Of a stretch of 64,000 nucleotides of DNA, positions 48,860-60,784 are shown piece after piece (position 1 is the first letter of the stretch; the number at the start of each line of letters is the position of its first letter). The notes below the pieces were generated by a model that was given only the letters and a program-made list of their open reading frames with translations, was not told where the DNA came from and ran no database searches. The stretch spans positions 563,001-627,000 of the forward strand of contig NC_037089.1 of NCBI RefSeq assembly GCF_002994745.2, in the 5' to 3' direction. This stretch comes from Rosa chinensis. Lineage: Eukaryota; Streptophyta; Magnoliopsida; Rosales; Rosaceae. The position numbers and the translations under genes are program-made.

Positions 48860-50722
48860 GTGCAAGGATCAGATCCCACCGCCGCCCCGGGAAGATACCC
48901 AAAAACAGGCAAACCAAGAAATACCGGCAGGTGGTGCAAATACCACCAGGACAGCGGTCACAATACCAACGGCTGCAATGCTCTCAAAACGGCCATTGAG
49001 ACCTTGTACCGTGATGGCAAGCTGGAGCAATTCAAGGTGCGCCAACCGCCACCTGTGATCGCCGACATTGAGCCCTTGGGCCGCATCAACACCATTGACG
49101 GAGGCGCTCCAATCACCAACATGTCTCACAGAGCAAGAAAGCGTTATGCAAGGGCTAATCACCCAAAGGAAGTCTGTAACATCCGCTACGAAAGATCCGC
49201 CAAACTCCCAAGGTCTGGTTGGGAGCCTATTACCTTCGCAGAGGAGGAGGAACGCGGAGTACATCTGCCCCATGACGATCCATTCTTGATCGACGCCATC
49301 CTCGGAAAAATGTCAGTGGGAAGAATCCTGGTTGATAGCGGATCCGCTGTCAACGTCATATTCAGTGGTTGTTACAACGACCTTAAGCGGAACAGAAAGC
49401 TATTCCAAGATCATGAACCACTGCTCAGCTTCTCTGGTGACGTCACGCAACCGCTGGGTTCTGACTATATGCGGCTAGTTATCGGTACTAGTCCATGTAT
49501 GGCGGAGATACATATGGAGTTCATAATTGTCGATTGTTTCAGCTCATATAATGCCATCATTGGTCGGCCAGCACTCAACAAACTCAAGTGCATCATCGCC
49601 GGATATATGCTGCTCATGAAGTTCCCCACACCCAACGGCACGGGCTGTGTCAGGGGAAGTCAGCAGTTGGCACGCGAGTGCTATTCAACAACTATAGCAC
49701 GATCAACCCGCTGCCATGAGATCCTGGCGGTGGGGAGTCAGGCACCGCCATCAAATATCTTTGAGGATCCCAGGGATGACGAAAAGAAGTACGTAAAGAA
49801 GGAGCCAGTCAATCCAGAAACCTCATTAAAGGTTGTCAGCATCTCTGACGAGCACCCTGAGCGGACAGTCCGCATAGGCGCTCAATTGGACCCAGAGCTG
49901 GCAGCGGAACTCACTCAGTTCCTACGGGACAACGCTGCGGTCTTTGCCTGGTCATATGCAGACATGCCAGGTATCTTTCCTGAAATCATCACGCACAAGT
50001 TGAGCATCAAATCATCCTTCTATCCTATCAAGCAGAAGCGCAGAGCCTTCGACGAAGAGAAATACCGTGCTATAGGAGAAGAAGTTGCCAAGCTACAGGG
50101 CATTGGGTTCATCTGCCAAGTCATCTATCCCCAGTGGATCTCCAACCTAGTTATGGTAAAAAAGCCTAGCGGCAAATGGCGGATGTGTGTCGACTTCAAA
50201 AATCTTAACAAGGCATGCCTAAAAGATAGTTTCCCACTACCCCGCATTGATCAACTGGTTGATGCAACCGCTGGACACGAGCTCCTCAGCATGATGGATG
50301 CTTTCTCCGGCTATAATCAGATCAGGATGCATCCCGATGACCAGGAATGCACCACCTTCACCACCGACAAAGGCATGTATTGTTACAATGTTATGCCTTT
50401 CGGTCTGAAAAACGCAGGGGCAACTTATCAGCGACTGATGAACGCCATGTTCGCGGAACATCTGGGCAAGATAATCGAGCTCTACGTAGACGACATGTTG
50501 GTCAAGAGCATAAAAGCCAGCGGACATGTGGCAAACCTCAAAATCATAATAACCATCCTCTTGGCCTATGGTATGCGCCTTAACCCAGAAAAATGCTTCT
50601 TTGGCATCACCGCCAGCAAATTTCTGGGTTATATTGTCAGTGAACGGGGCATCGAGGCTAACCCTGACAAGGTGCAAGCCATCCTCGACTTGAAGGACCC
50701 AGAATGGAAGGTGCACGTCTAA
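48860..50722 (+). pseudogene. Element C zinc knuckle, protease and reverse transcriptase
   Basis: A 620-residue open frame, one frame shifted from gag. It starts with a zinc-knuckle-like CKYHQDSGHNTNGC. Next come the aspartic protease active site ILVDSGSAVNVIF (about residue 155), a linker, and the RT core: KPSGKWRMCVDF, NKACLKDSFPLPRID, MMDAFSGYNQI, MPFGLKNAGATYQR and the catalytic YVDDMLVKS. It ends at a TAA at 50720-50722 just inside the RT connection region, which continues in the same frame. The RT copies genomic RNA into cDNA. The RT motifs themselves are intact. Confidence 0.88.
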
Positions 50723-52096
50723 AGCCTCCAGGGCAAGCTGACCGCCCTGTCTCGATTCATCTCCAGACTCACCGACAGGTGCGCCCCATTTTTCAAAGTC
50801 CTTAAAACGACCCACAAGAAAGTCATCAACTGGAACCCAGAGTGCCAGGCGGCGTTCCAGGGCTTGAAGGAATACCTGGCGGCAGTTCCACTCCTTTCCA
50901 TTCATGTGCAAGGTGAAACACTATACATATACCTAGCGGCATCATAATCAGCGGTGAGCTGCGCCATCGTCCGGCGGGAGAACTAGGATGAACTCCCAGT
51001 GTTCTATGCCGGCAGAGGCATGAATGGAGCGGAAACAAGGTATCCTCCCTTGGAGCAACTTGCTCTCGCACTCATCGTGGCCGCCAGACGCCTCCGCCAG
51101 TACTTCCGAGCCCACACAATCCATGTGTTAACCAATCAACCGCTGAGACAAGTAATGCAGAACCCTGAACATTCGGGGCGCCTCAGCAAGTGGGCCATTG
51201 AGCTTAACGAGTTTGACATCGATTACAAACCAAGAACCGCCATGAAGGGCCAGGCAGTGGCAGACTTCATTGCTGAGCTCACCGAGCATCAGCTCGAATC
51301 CAAAATCGATGCACCGCCAGGAACGGAATTAATGACCGCAGAGGAGCCAGCTCCCCAGCAATCAGACTGGAACCTGCACGTGGACGGCTCCGCTAGCGCC
51401 AAGGCCAGCGGCGCCGGGGTAATCTTAACAGGACCAGGGGGACTTAGTGTCGAGTACGCATTGAAATTCAACTTCAAAGCCTCAAACAATATGGCGGAAT
51501 ATGAATCACTCATCGCCGGCCTACTCCTCTCCATCGATTCAGGGGCGGACAGTGTCAACATCTTCAGCGACTCTCAGTTGGTCGTTAACCAGGTCAACGA
51601 CAGCTTTCAAGCCAAGGACCAGCAGTTGGCAGCATACTTAGGATACGTCAAGACACTGCTAAAAAAATTCAAGTTCCACACCATCACACAAATCCCCAGG
51701 GAAAAGAACACCAAGGCTGATTCACTAGCAAGACTGGCAACCGCCCAGCCGCATCAAAGTCCAACGAACACAAGGGTGGAATGTCTCAACAGACCAAGCA
51801 TCACAAAAACCCTGGCGGAGATCTTCAACATTGAGGTCAATTCTAGCTGGATGGACGAGATTATTGAATACAAACGTAACGGGACATTGCCAGAGGGCAA
51901 GGTCAGGGTAAGACAGCTCAGGCGGAGAGCAACCCGCTACAACATCCAGAATGGAAAACTTTACTGCCAGGGATTCACTCACCCCAACCTCCGCTGCCTA
52001 ACCCCAGAGGAGGGAAAGGTCGTGTTAGCAACGATACATGGCGGAGAATGTGGAAACCACTCGGGCGCCAAATCTTTGGCTAATCGCACAATGTGA
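50723..52096 (+). pseudogene. Element C RT connection, RNase H and archaeal-type RNase H
   Basis: Continues the pol frame after the TAA at 50722, with further stops at about 50945 and 50983, then open from 50999 to 52096. The first part (PPLEQLALALIVAARRLRQYF, LTNQPLRQVM, SKWAIELNEFDIDYKPR) is the RT-linked RNase H. The second (LHVDGSASAKASGAGVIL, IFSDSQLVVNQV, REKNTKADSLARLA) is a second RNase H with conserved Asp residues. A second, archaeal-type RNase H is a hallmark of Tat/Ogre-lineage Ty3/gypsy elements. Confidence 0.85.
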
Positions 52097-53067
52097 CAAG
52101 GCTACTTTTGGCCTACGCTAGGTGATGACGCCCAGCGGATATCAAGATCTTGTCACAAATGCCAACAACATGCTGATCTCCCTCATGCACCGGCCGAACC
52201 ACTTTCGGTTATCATCGGTCCATGGATTCACTCAACGTGGGGCCTAGACTTGATGGGAAAATTCCAAACCGCCAAAGGACAGTTCAAATACATCATTGTT
52301 GCTATCGACTACAACAGCAAGTGGATAGAGGCGGAGCCCCTGACGGCAATAACTACCGCCAAGGTAATTCACTTCCTCTGGAAGAACATCTACTGCCGCT
52401 ACGGTGTCCCGCATACAATCATCACAGACAACGGCACACAGTTCAATAACAAGGAACTCATCTCTTTCACCGCCAACTTGGGTACCAAGATGCGCTTTGC
52501 ATCTGTCGCCCACCCCCAAACCAACGGCCAGGTCGAGGCAGCAAACAAGATAATCAAGAAACTGCTAAAAAGAAACTTGACAAGGCCAAGAGCTTATGGG
52601 CGGAGAAGCTCCCGGAGGTCTTGTGGGCCATCAGATCGACCCCAACTTCCGCCACTGGCGAAACTCCTTTCTGCATGATGTTCGGAACTGAGGCTGTCCT
52701 GCCCATCGAAGTGACTCAACCTACCGCTAGGGTCTAAGGCTACGGCCCAGAGACCAACAGCGACGGCGTCAACCTTGACAAGGACCTCCTAGAGGAAAAA
52801 CGACACAAGGCCCATCTGCACAACCTACAAAACAAGCAGCGGGTATCGCGTTTCTACAACGCCAGGGTCAAAGCCCGGAACCTCCAATTGGGGGACTGGG
52901 TAATGAAGGACGTCATTCCACCACCAACAAAACTCCGCCCAACTTGGGAAGGTCCGTACAAAATTGTAGAAGTCGTTAGCCCAGGCACCTTCTACCTAAT
53001 GGACAAGGATGGCGTCACTACGACCCACCCTTGGAATACCGAGCACCTTCGGTATTATTACAAATAG
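52094..53067 (+). pseudogene. Element C integrase
   Basis: The HHCC zinc region straddles a TGA at 52094-52096 (CHKCQQHADLPH follows). The core shows Asp in GLDLMGKF, Asp in IITDNGTQF and Glu in HPQTNGQVEAANKII. A frameshift near 52590 is followed by one more stop near 52736. The C-terminal part (LQLGDWVMKDV, LRPTWEGPYKIVEV) runs to a TAG at 53065-53067. All core acidic residues are visible, but at least three lesions break the frame. Confidence 0.85.
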
Positions 53068-53505
53068 TCATGCCGCTACCCAAGATCATCTTGACTTAGC
53101 TAAATTTTTGTTCAATATTTAGCTAAGGGAAGCTACCTAACGGGTACTACCCCGCTTTTGTAAACGCTGATCAGTCAGCTATCAATGAAACAATGAATTA
53201 TTCAAACCATTGTTACCAAGTCTAGCACGGGGGGCAACTGGCAACGCCAGCAATAGTCAGCGGACCACGTCTACTACATTGTGCACTTGGACCAATTTTA
53301 ATTCCTTTAATGTTTCATTGGTTGGCAAAAGCAAAACTCTTAGTCAAAACTCTAGCGGTACAGACATCATGACAAACACCAAATCCGAAACTTCATATAT
53401 TTAGGGCTGGGACTCCCCACCCAAAAGGGTTCTTTAAATAAAAAAAAATAAAAAAATAAAAAAAAATTATTACGCCTCAGCGGCTACACAGAAAAAGACC
53501 ATCTT
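53068..53505. other. Spacer between pol and the antisense gene
   Basis: No gene. It holds an AT-rich run at about 53436-53470 next to the end of the antisense reading frame, which could be the antisense transcript's 3' region. Confidence 0.4.
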
Positions 53506-56500
53506 TCAAGGGTTGGCCTGGCTGCCATCGGCATCTCCACCTTCTGCGTGCGGCGGGGGATGAACGCGGCTTGTTTGGTCAGACCCTCGGGTAGTAGGAC
53601 TTGGGGTCTCTATAGTACCATCCGCCCGAGTATGGGCTGCCACGAACCCGGCACGGGACACCTCCGACTGGGTAGGAAGAGGAGTCCGCTGGGAGTCATC
53701 CGCCGGGCGTGCGCCACTCTCTCCGCTCCCCGAGCGAGCACCTTCGGTATGGGCAGGGACCGCACCCTTTGCCGGCGGAGCATCCTTGGCTGGCGGCACG
53801 ACCGGCAGGGACGCTTTCGCCTAGTCAATGGCACCTTTCTGCTTCAGCATCTGCACATTGGCAAGGGCACCGGCCTTCGCCGCCTCATTCAGCGCCTTCT
53901 TATATTCCGCCGACTGCTTGAATGATTCCACAGCAGCGGCCGCAGTGCGACTTCCCTCAGCCCCCAGGCGAGCGACTTCACCTTCCAACCGCTTAACCTC
54001 GGTCAGTCTAGCGGCAGACTCCCGCTGAAGGATCTCAACCTTCTTATCCTTAGCGGCCACCTGATCCCGCAGCAGGGACATATCTTGCTCCAGCTTGGAG
54101 ACTTGATCATTCCGCTCCAGGTCCCGCTCAATGGCAACGGCCAGTTTGCCACTGGCATCCGCCGCATCACAGTCAGCCTTCGTCAGGCGCCGCTCCAGGT
54201 CCGCCAACCGGCCCTGGGCCTCCCCCAGCTCCCTCTGAAGGCCCGTCACCTCCTCCCTGAGCTCCAGCTCGACCCGAGGCTGTGTCGACGCCGCCACAAA
54301 CAACTCATGCAGTCCAACGGAGAGATGCTCGAACGCCTCGCTGAAGGGCGATTGGTCAATGGCGGTGGATCGTACGATCCCCTCCAGGCCGCCAAACCCA
54401 AGCCATCATTTAAGAACTCGGTGTACGTGACAAAGGAGTCTAGGTCGCTTGCGGGCGCATCTCTCGCCACGTCCGTGGGAGCCTTTTGCGGAGCCTGTCA
54501 TGCCTTCTTCTGCTGGCGGGCCCCAGTTATTTCCACATCATCCTCCTCTTCCCCGCCAGAATCATTTTGACGGCGTTTTCGCTGAAGCACCCGTGTGCTT
54601 CCAGCGGGAGCAGGTCTCGATCCCCTCGGCGGCGGCTCCAACCCCGCATTGGTGGCGGTATCCGCCGGCCGCACTGTCTTCTTGTGCAACCCGCACCGGA
54701 TGGCAGGCGCCCTCTCTTTCAGCGGCACCGCCTCACTAGCCGCACCAGTTCCCGCCTGAACGACAGGTAGGCCGTCATCACCGAGGTGGGAGTGGTGCGG
54801 CATGGGTAACACCACGGGAACCTCGGACGGGCTCAGCACCAGCGTTTTCGGGTTCACAACAGTTTGCTGAGCCGCCATCCCAGAAGCATACATGGTCTCC
54901 AGGAAATTATCGATCTCCGCACGATCCATGGCTTTATCAAAGGCGTCACGGCTCGCTTTGTTCCCAGGCGGAGTTGCTACAAAAAGCAACAAACCGGTCA
55001 GCATGGAACAATCTCATTAAAAGAACGGTATGGCGGAGAGTGCTTACCAACGGCATGAGTCAATTGTTGATTGACCAACGACTCCCAGCATGTGAGGAGA
55101 CGAAAATCCAGCAAGTTGCGATTCCGCCAGCAACCTTTGATACGTGCTACACGACACTCTTCTTCGCGAGTCAGGTTATACCGCAACCCCACTGCACAAA
55201 AAAGATAATTATCAGTACAAAATACAAAGCTGTGTAAAACAAAACCCCGCCAGTCATGTTCAGCGGAGACCGACAAACAACCTCGGATAGGCTAAAACTC
55301 CGACTTGATCCTAAACGTCGGCTCCCCCTCGTTGGACCCCGCTTGGTATTCCCACCTCGTCGTCGCAACACAGAAAGTACCCCGCCAGTGGGACATGGAG
55401 TCTCTCAGGTTCTCGATCAGCTTGGGCGCTCCTTGGCGACGACTGAGGTTTACTTGCCCTCTACAACCTTGGCGCTTCACATACACTAGTTCGTAGAAGT
55501 GCAGTACCTCCACCACTGTAACGTCCCGAACCTAAATTTACCAGTTTACAAGTCTTTCGATGGGTAAACGACATTTACATTTACTTTTTGGCTTCGTTTC
55601 GACATTTTAGGGGGCCCTAAAAGTTGACTTTTTGTTCGGGTCAAAATTTGAGAAAATTTCCTTCATGAAAGTTGTAGAGGACGTTAAACCGAGCCCGTGC
55701 ATATGTGGTACGTAAAAATCGGAGTTCGTATGCGAAAGTTATGGCCAAAATACTAAAGTTACTGTTCGTGGTAAGTTTCTATAAATAGCCGAGTTACTGT
55801 GGTAAGTTTCCATTTTCGGAAACTTACCGAGCTCTCTCTCTTCTCTCTCCCCGATTCTGTCATCCTCTCCGACCTCTTCACCTTCTTCCGGCCATAACTT
55901 CTTCATCCGGCAACGGATTTTGACGTATAAGATGTCGTTGGAAAGCTCTCTTTCCTCTCTTTATTTCTATGGTGGTTTGGTGATTGATTCTGGACTGTGG
56001 AGGGTGCAGAAATGAGAAGAAGAGGACGGTCACTATAGCAGATCGAGATTTCCATCGATTTCCGGCGATTCCGGCAGTCTCCGGCCACCAAACTGGCGTC
56101 GAAGGTTCGGTTTTTGTCAAGGATCATTTCGCCCCTATCCTTGAGCCACGATTTGCAGTGTGGAGGTCGAATCGACAATTTCAAATTCTAGGGTTCTTGG
56201 GTTTTTCTGGAAAAATTTCACCGGCCAAATTGGAGCCCTTCAAGGTAAAATTGGAACTTGTTGTAGTTGTGAAAAATGTTGGGTCTGTTGAGTAGGTGGT
56301 GCTGCCAAAATTTGGTGGCCATCAGAGGTGGTGGCCGCCGGCGCGTGGGGCCCACGCGCTGCCACTGTTGGTGGCGCGTGGAGGCGTGTAGGGCTGTGTT
56401 TTAATTTCAGTTTTTAGCCCAATAAATTGTAGAAATGTTGTAGAGCTTGTATGTGAAGTTGGGTGAATTTTGGAGGAATTTGGAATTGTTTGTGATTTTC

Positions 56501-58938
56501 TGAAGTTTGGAGTTTTGTGATTGAATTGTGGGAAATCCGGCCGTCGGATTTCCCTCGTTTTCATTGTGGAATATGTAAATCGAGGAATTGGTGTTAATGG
56601 TGAAGTTTGGATTAAATTGGAGAAGAAATGAAAATGTTGATTTATGAGAATAGGACTTTGGAATCGTATTTAATTCCGGATTGTTATTCACGAATTATAA
56701 TTGTGTACAGGGCGATATACCGAGCTATTGCTCGATGAAGGAACTCGTATGCGTGATCGCCTAAATAGTACTGTGAGTGGACATTTATTTTAAATTAAAT
56801 GTGCATGCAGTATATTATTATTTTTCAATTGGGATTTAAATTATGTTTTGAATTATTGAGTTTTATGGTTTATTGAGCGTTGATTTATCGAGATTTATTT
56901 ATGAATTACGAGATTAGTATTGAAATTCCTTCCCGAGGGCTTTTAGTAGATTTTTTTGAGATAGTTATTCAGGAGTTATTGAGTTGAGAAATGATTTTTG
57001 GGAAGTGACTGATTCAGAAAATATTATGAGAATTATGGATTTCGAATATAAGTTTTTATGAGGATTTACGAGTACGAATGTTTCATCGAATATTTGAGCA
57101 TGATTGAATTATCGAGATTTATTGAGCTTTGAGCTCCGCACTTATCAGCGTTGAAGTTGGATTGAGTTTTCTTTCCGAAAGCATTTATTGATTTACAGAG
57201 TATTTGATTTATGCTTTCGAGGATGCTTTCGAGGATTTATTGAGATATTGAGGTTTGATTTAGCGAGATAATCTTGAGTTATGCTTTCGGTGAATTTTTA
57301 ATGTTTTATTGAAGTAACAGCGAGTTTCTTTCCGAAAGCAAGTAATAGAAAGAGGTTGTTTCCAGTTTATTGAGGAGGCTATCAGTAAGCGCATGCATGC
57401 ATTACCTAGTTGGCAGTCCCTTCTAGGTAATAGTCTGGTTGGCTGTCCCTTCCAGACTACAGCCCGGTTGGCAGTCCCATCCGATGCGTCACCGGGTTGG
57501 CAGTCCCTCCCAGGTGACATGAGGTAGTAGTTGGCAGTCCCTTCTCACTACCTGTGGTTAGTTGGCAGTCCCTTCTATCCACCGCCTCCTGTTCCGGTTG
57601 GCAGTCCCTTCCGATGCGTCATCTGGGTGGCAGTCCCTTCCAGATGGCATGAGATGACTAGACAGCAGTCCTTTCTAGTCATCAAACGAACCTCTTGAAA
57701 ATGATGCTTTATGAAAAGGATTGAGGATGAGATTTTAAGAGATTGCAGTAAAGTTGATGATTGAAAGTATTTCCAAGATTGTTACTGCATGCGAGGTTTT
57801 AGAGAATAACTTGGGAAAGCATTAAGTTTAACTTATTCATTTGAAATTACTTATTTTTCGTCCACTCACTCTAACGGTTTTTAAATGTTTTCCCCTGGGC
57901 CCTTCGGTTTTAAATGCCCAATTTACAGGCCAGTTTAGCTTGAGGTCGAGCGTACTTGGGGTTGAGGCATAGCTGTCATAGCTTCTATATTATAAAAGTA
58001 TCGGTCATTTATCTTGTATCCTACCTTCTTGTACGCCTAAGAAATAGATTGCTCTGATAACTCTTGATATTAATATTCTTAAGTTCAGAATTTTTTGTGA
58101 AATGAGAGCAGGGTGGCTCCAGGAGAATAAGGATGGATGATTTAGAAGTGTAAAGGTTTTTCTACAAGTTTTGGGTTGTCCATTTTTAGGGGAAGTTCTG
58201 TCAAATTTTTTGGTAGAATTTCTTCTAAGGTGGGCCCCGCAGGGCCTTTTCGGATTTCAGGGTGAAATTCGGGGCGAGTCCTGTTAGCCATTGTTGGTCC
58301 TTCGCAACCCGACAACCGCCACAACGAGTTTAGCGCCAGCATCAACCGCCACATGTTAGGCAGACCTGCCCAAAGGCAAGGCCAAACTCGCACACCGAGA
58401 TCTGAAGGTTGGGCACCAGTGGGAATGTCACTCCCTGGCGGAATATCGCCTCGTGCACGGTGGTAAACCCCGCTGGAAGAATCGAGGCCTTCTCGTCCAC
58501 CGTCGGTGGACGCAGCTTCACCACCCCTGGCAACCGGAACACCCGCTTCAGCCGGTTGACAGCGGCAATAGTCATCCCCCCTCCCGCCTCATCAACGGGG
58601 CTACCGTCCTGGAGGACCCACGCTGACTCGGCATCCTCCCCCGCTACATCTCCCCCGTCAGCAGAACCACTGGCGGCACTATTGCTTGCTAACCGCTCAT
58701 CGTGCATACTTTGGGCGGCGGCAGCCTCCCCTGCCCTAGAATTCTCTGGACGCGAAGCACGAACCATGGCTATGTCCCAGGGTATGGTTTGTAGCGGCTC
58801 AACCTCTAGCGGTTCTGGCAGTGAGGTTCCTACACGGGCAGACGGACGCAACGAGTCAATAAAAATTTTATCCGCCGCGCTGAACGACACTTCAGATCCG
58901 GAATCCTCACTGCTTGAAATCTCTATGACGTCGCCCAT
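53506..58938 (-). pseudogene. Spliced antisense gene of element C (Transposase_28-like plus coiled coil)
   Basis: Read on the minus strand from ATG 58938 (MGDVIEISSSEDSGSE). An acidic, Ala/Ser-rich N-terminus leads to a conserved block, ILPAGFTTVHEAIFRQGVTFPL (about 58430-58480), like the plant putative gypsy-type transposon domain (Pfam Transposase_28). After a 1-nt frame change near 58345 and the E-family insertion at 55517-58286, the reading resumes as MVEVLHFYELVYVK. Two introns fit: 55281-55192 and 55047-54977, the latter with GTAAGC and TTTTTGTAG ends. Downstream are an NDSGGEEEDDVEITG acidic patch (54530-54560) and a long coiled coil (53821-54360). Stops at 54498 and 53821 and frameshifts make it non-functional. 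The product's role is unknown; similar antisense ORFs are known between pol and 3' LTR in Tat-class elements. Confidence 0.72.
55517..58286 (+). mobile_element. E-family LTR, copy 2 (solo LTR in the antisense gene)
   Basis: The 2770-bp element begins TGTAACGTCCCGAACC and ends GAGTCCTGTTA (CA in the other copies). The flanks ACCAC and GCCAT share only three of five bases, consistent with an older insertion. The antisense gene's conserved reading continues on both sides, which fixes the site. The middle, 57400-57680, is a minisatellite built on GGTTGGCAGTCCCTTCC. No coding capacity. Confidence 0.85.
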
Positions 58939-59715
58939 CCCAAAACCCTAAAACCCAAATCAGTTAGCTCACACAAGATCTAACCTATCCCTATATCAGT
59001 TAGTACCCAAGAACATCAAGAACAGTTGCCCAGAAAATGCCAAAACAAGAACAAACAGACTCAACCCAGATGCATCCATCTAGCAAATCCCTAAAACCCC
59101 AACTCTGTCAAACAGCGTAGCCCATCCCCAAGCTCACTCTCACACCCTCACAACACGTCAAGGAAAAGCATATCACACAGAAATACCCAAAACCCAGGAA
59201 CTGGCCATGCCAGACACCCAATGAAACAGGGATACAGAGTACCAACCTTAATGAGGGAGCCTATGGCGAGATCGTGAGCGCTTTATCTTTGAGGCCGGAG
59301 ATCGTCGTCTTTCCAGATATGAGAACTCAACGAAATCGCCTCAACGTTCTTCTCCAATCTCAGACGCACAGAGCTTGAAGACGACGAATGCAGTTCGAAG
59401 TTTTGAGCAAAGTGTCAAATCTCGCTAACTTCCCCCCCCCTTTTATGTCAACGTCAAATAACTCTAGGCCGTCCACTAAAAAACGACATCAAATGCCAGC
59501 CGTACACATGTCCCACGACTGCACTTACTCTCCGGAATAACAGAGGCGTCGCCTCGGTTACAAAATCCATCATTACCTAGCATTAATGGCAGGGAGACGG
59601 CTAGGCGGAGGGGATACGCCTCCACACGCTAACCCTCTATGGGTTAGCCACGTGTCGACCACCATCAGACGAAGCGTCTAATGGAAGTCACCACTTGGGA
59701 AGAAATTGCCAATCG
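58939..59715. other. Upstream region of the antisense gene
   Basis: No ORF. On the minus strand this would be the promoter and leader of the antisense gene. A short C run lies at 59432-59441. Confidence 0.4.
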
Positions 59716-60510
59716 TCGGAAGTATCCGCTGAGCGAAACCCCGCTAGCGGAACTTCTCACTTGTCATCTTCCACTTGACGAAGTCTCCGCTGAGCGAAAC
59801 CCCGCTAGCGGAACTTCTCACTTGTCACTTTCCAAGTAGGGAGATCTCCGCTGAGCGATAACCCCGCTAGCGGAACTCCTAACTTGTCATCTTACACGTG
59901 ACGAAGTCTCCGCTGAGCGAAACCCCGCTAGCGGAATTTCTCACTTGTCACTTTCCAAGTAGGGAGATCTCCGCTGAGCAATAACCCCGCTAGCGGAACT
60001 CCTCACTTGTCATCTTCCACGTGACGAAGTCTCCGCTGAGCGAAACCCCGCTAGCGGAACTTCTCACTTGTCACTTCCCAAGTAGGGAGATCTCCGCTGA
60101 GCGATAACCCCGCTAGCGGAACTCACTTGTCATCTTCCACGTGACGAAGTCTCCGCTGAGCGAAACCCCGCTAGCGGAACTTCTCACTTGTCACTTTCCA
60201 AGTGGCGAGATCTCCGCTGAGCGATAACCCCGCTAGCGGAACTCCTCACTTGTCATCTTCCATGTGACGAAGTCTCCGCTGAGCGAAACCCCGCTAGCGG
60301 AACTTCTCACTTGACACTTCCAAGTGGGGAGATCTCCGCTGAGCAATAACCCCGCTAGCGGAAACTTCCTCACTTTTGTCATCTTCCAAGTGGCGAGATC
60401 TCCGCTGAGCGATAACCCCGCTAGCGGAACTCCTCACTTGTCACCTTCCACGTGACGAAGTTTCCGCTGAGCGAAAACCCGCTAACGGAACTTATCTTGT
60501 CACCTTCCGA
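59716..60510. repeat. Hairpin-forming 59-bp tandem array in element C
   Basis: About 13 units of roughly 59-62 bp, alternating two versions so the higher-order period is about 118-122 bp. Each unit has TCCGCTGAGCG, then AAACC or ATAACC, then CCGCTAGCGGA. The CCGCTAGCGG core is a 10-bp palindrome. Spacers read CACTTGTCATCTTCCACGTGACG or CACTTGTCACTTTCCAAGTAGGGAG, the first with a CACGTG-type E-box. The last units (60440-60530) decay. Confidence 0.93.
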
Positions 60511-60784
60511 ATGGCGAGGATTCCGCCAGCGGAATTTTCCACTCGTCAACTCGCAGGAGAGGCAGCCTCTGACACACTCAGTACTGCCGGCAGAGCTCCC
60601 TCTCCATCTTGCAAAACCGCGTACTTTGCTGAGCGCAACACCGCTCAATAAAATACCACCAGACACGTCTACACGACGATGTTTCCTGCTACAACCAGCG
60701 GGGGGATATCCGCCAGCGGTGAATCCCGAGGCTACGCCTCACTCTGACAATGACCGCCACGCGGGGTTACGGTCAGATCGTCCC
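60511..60784. other. Element C sequence up to the next insertion
   Basis: Short, GC-rich, no ORF. A purine run (AGCGGGGGGATA, about 60696) resembles a polypurine tract, but no LTR start follows it convincingly. Confidence 0.35.

Larger units (their letters stand above)
43407..60784 (+). mobile_element. Element C: Tat-type Ty3/gypsy retrotransposon with antisense gene
   Basis: Order on the plus strand: 5' LTR (43407-47295, holding a solo LTR), primer-binding site, gag, protease, reverse transcriptase, RNase H, integrase, then a spliced antisense gene (53506-58938), a long hairpin-unit tandem array, and an E-family LTR insertion at 60785. RT before integrase is the Ty3/gypsy order. The archaeal-type RNase H and the antisense gene between pol and 3' LTR fit the Tat lineage. 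Its 3' LTR was not found before 60785 and should lie outside the window. It sits inside the 3' LTR of element B. Confidence 0.85.

Noticed and set aside
53548..54770. Plus-strand ORFs opposite the antisense gene
   Set aside because: The minus strand carries the coiled coil, acidic patch and splice sites; the plus-strand frames are shadows of high GC content.
59716..60510. Regularly spaced repeats resembling a CRISPR array
   Set aside because: Spacers are themselves repeated rather than unique, the sequence lies inside a plant retrotransposon, and no cas genes exist here.
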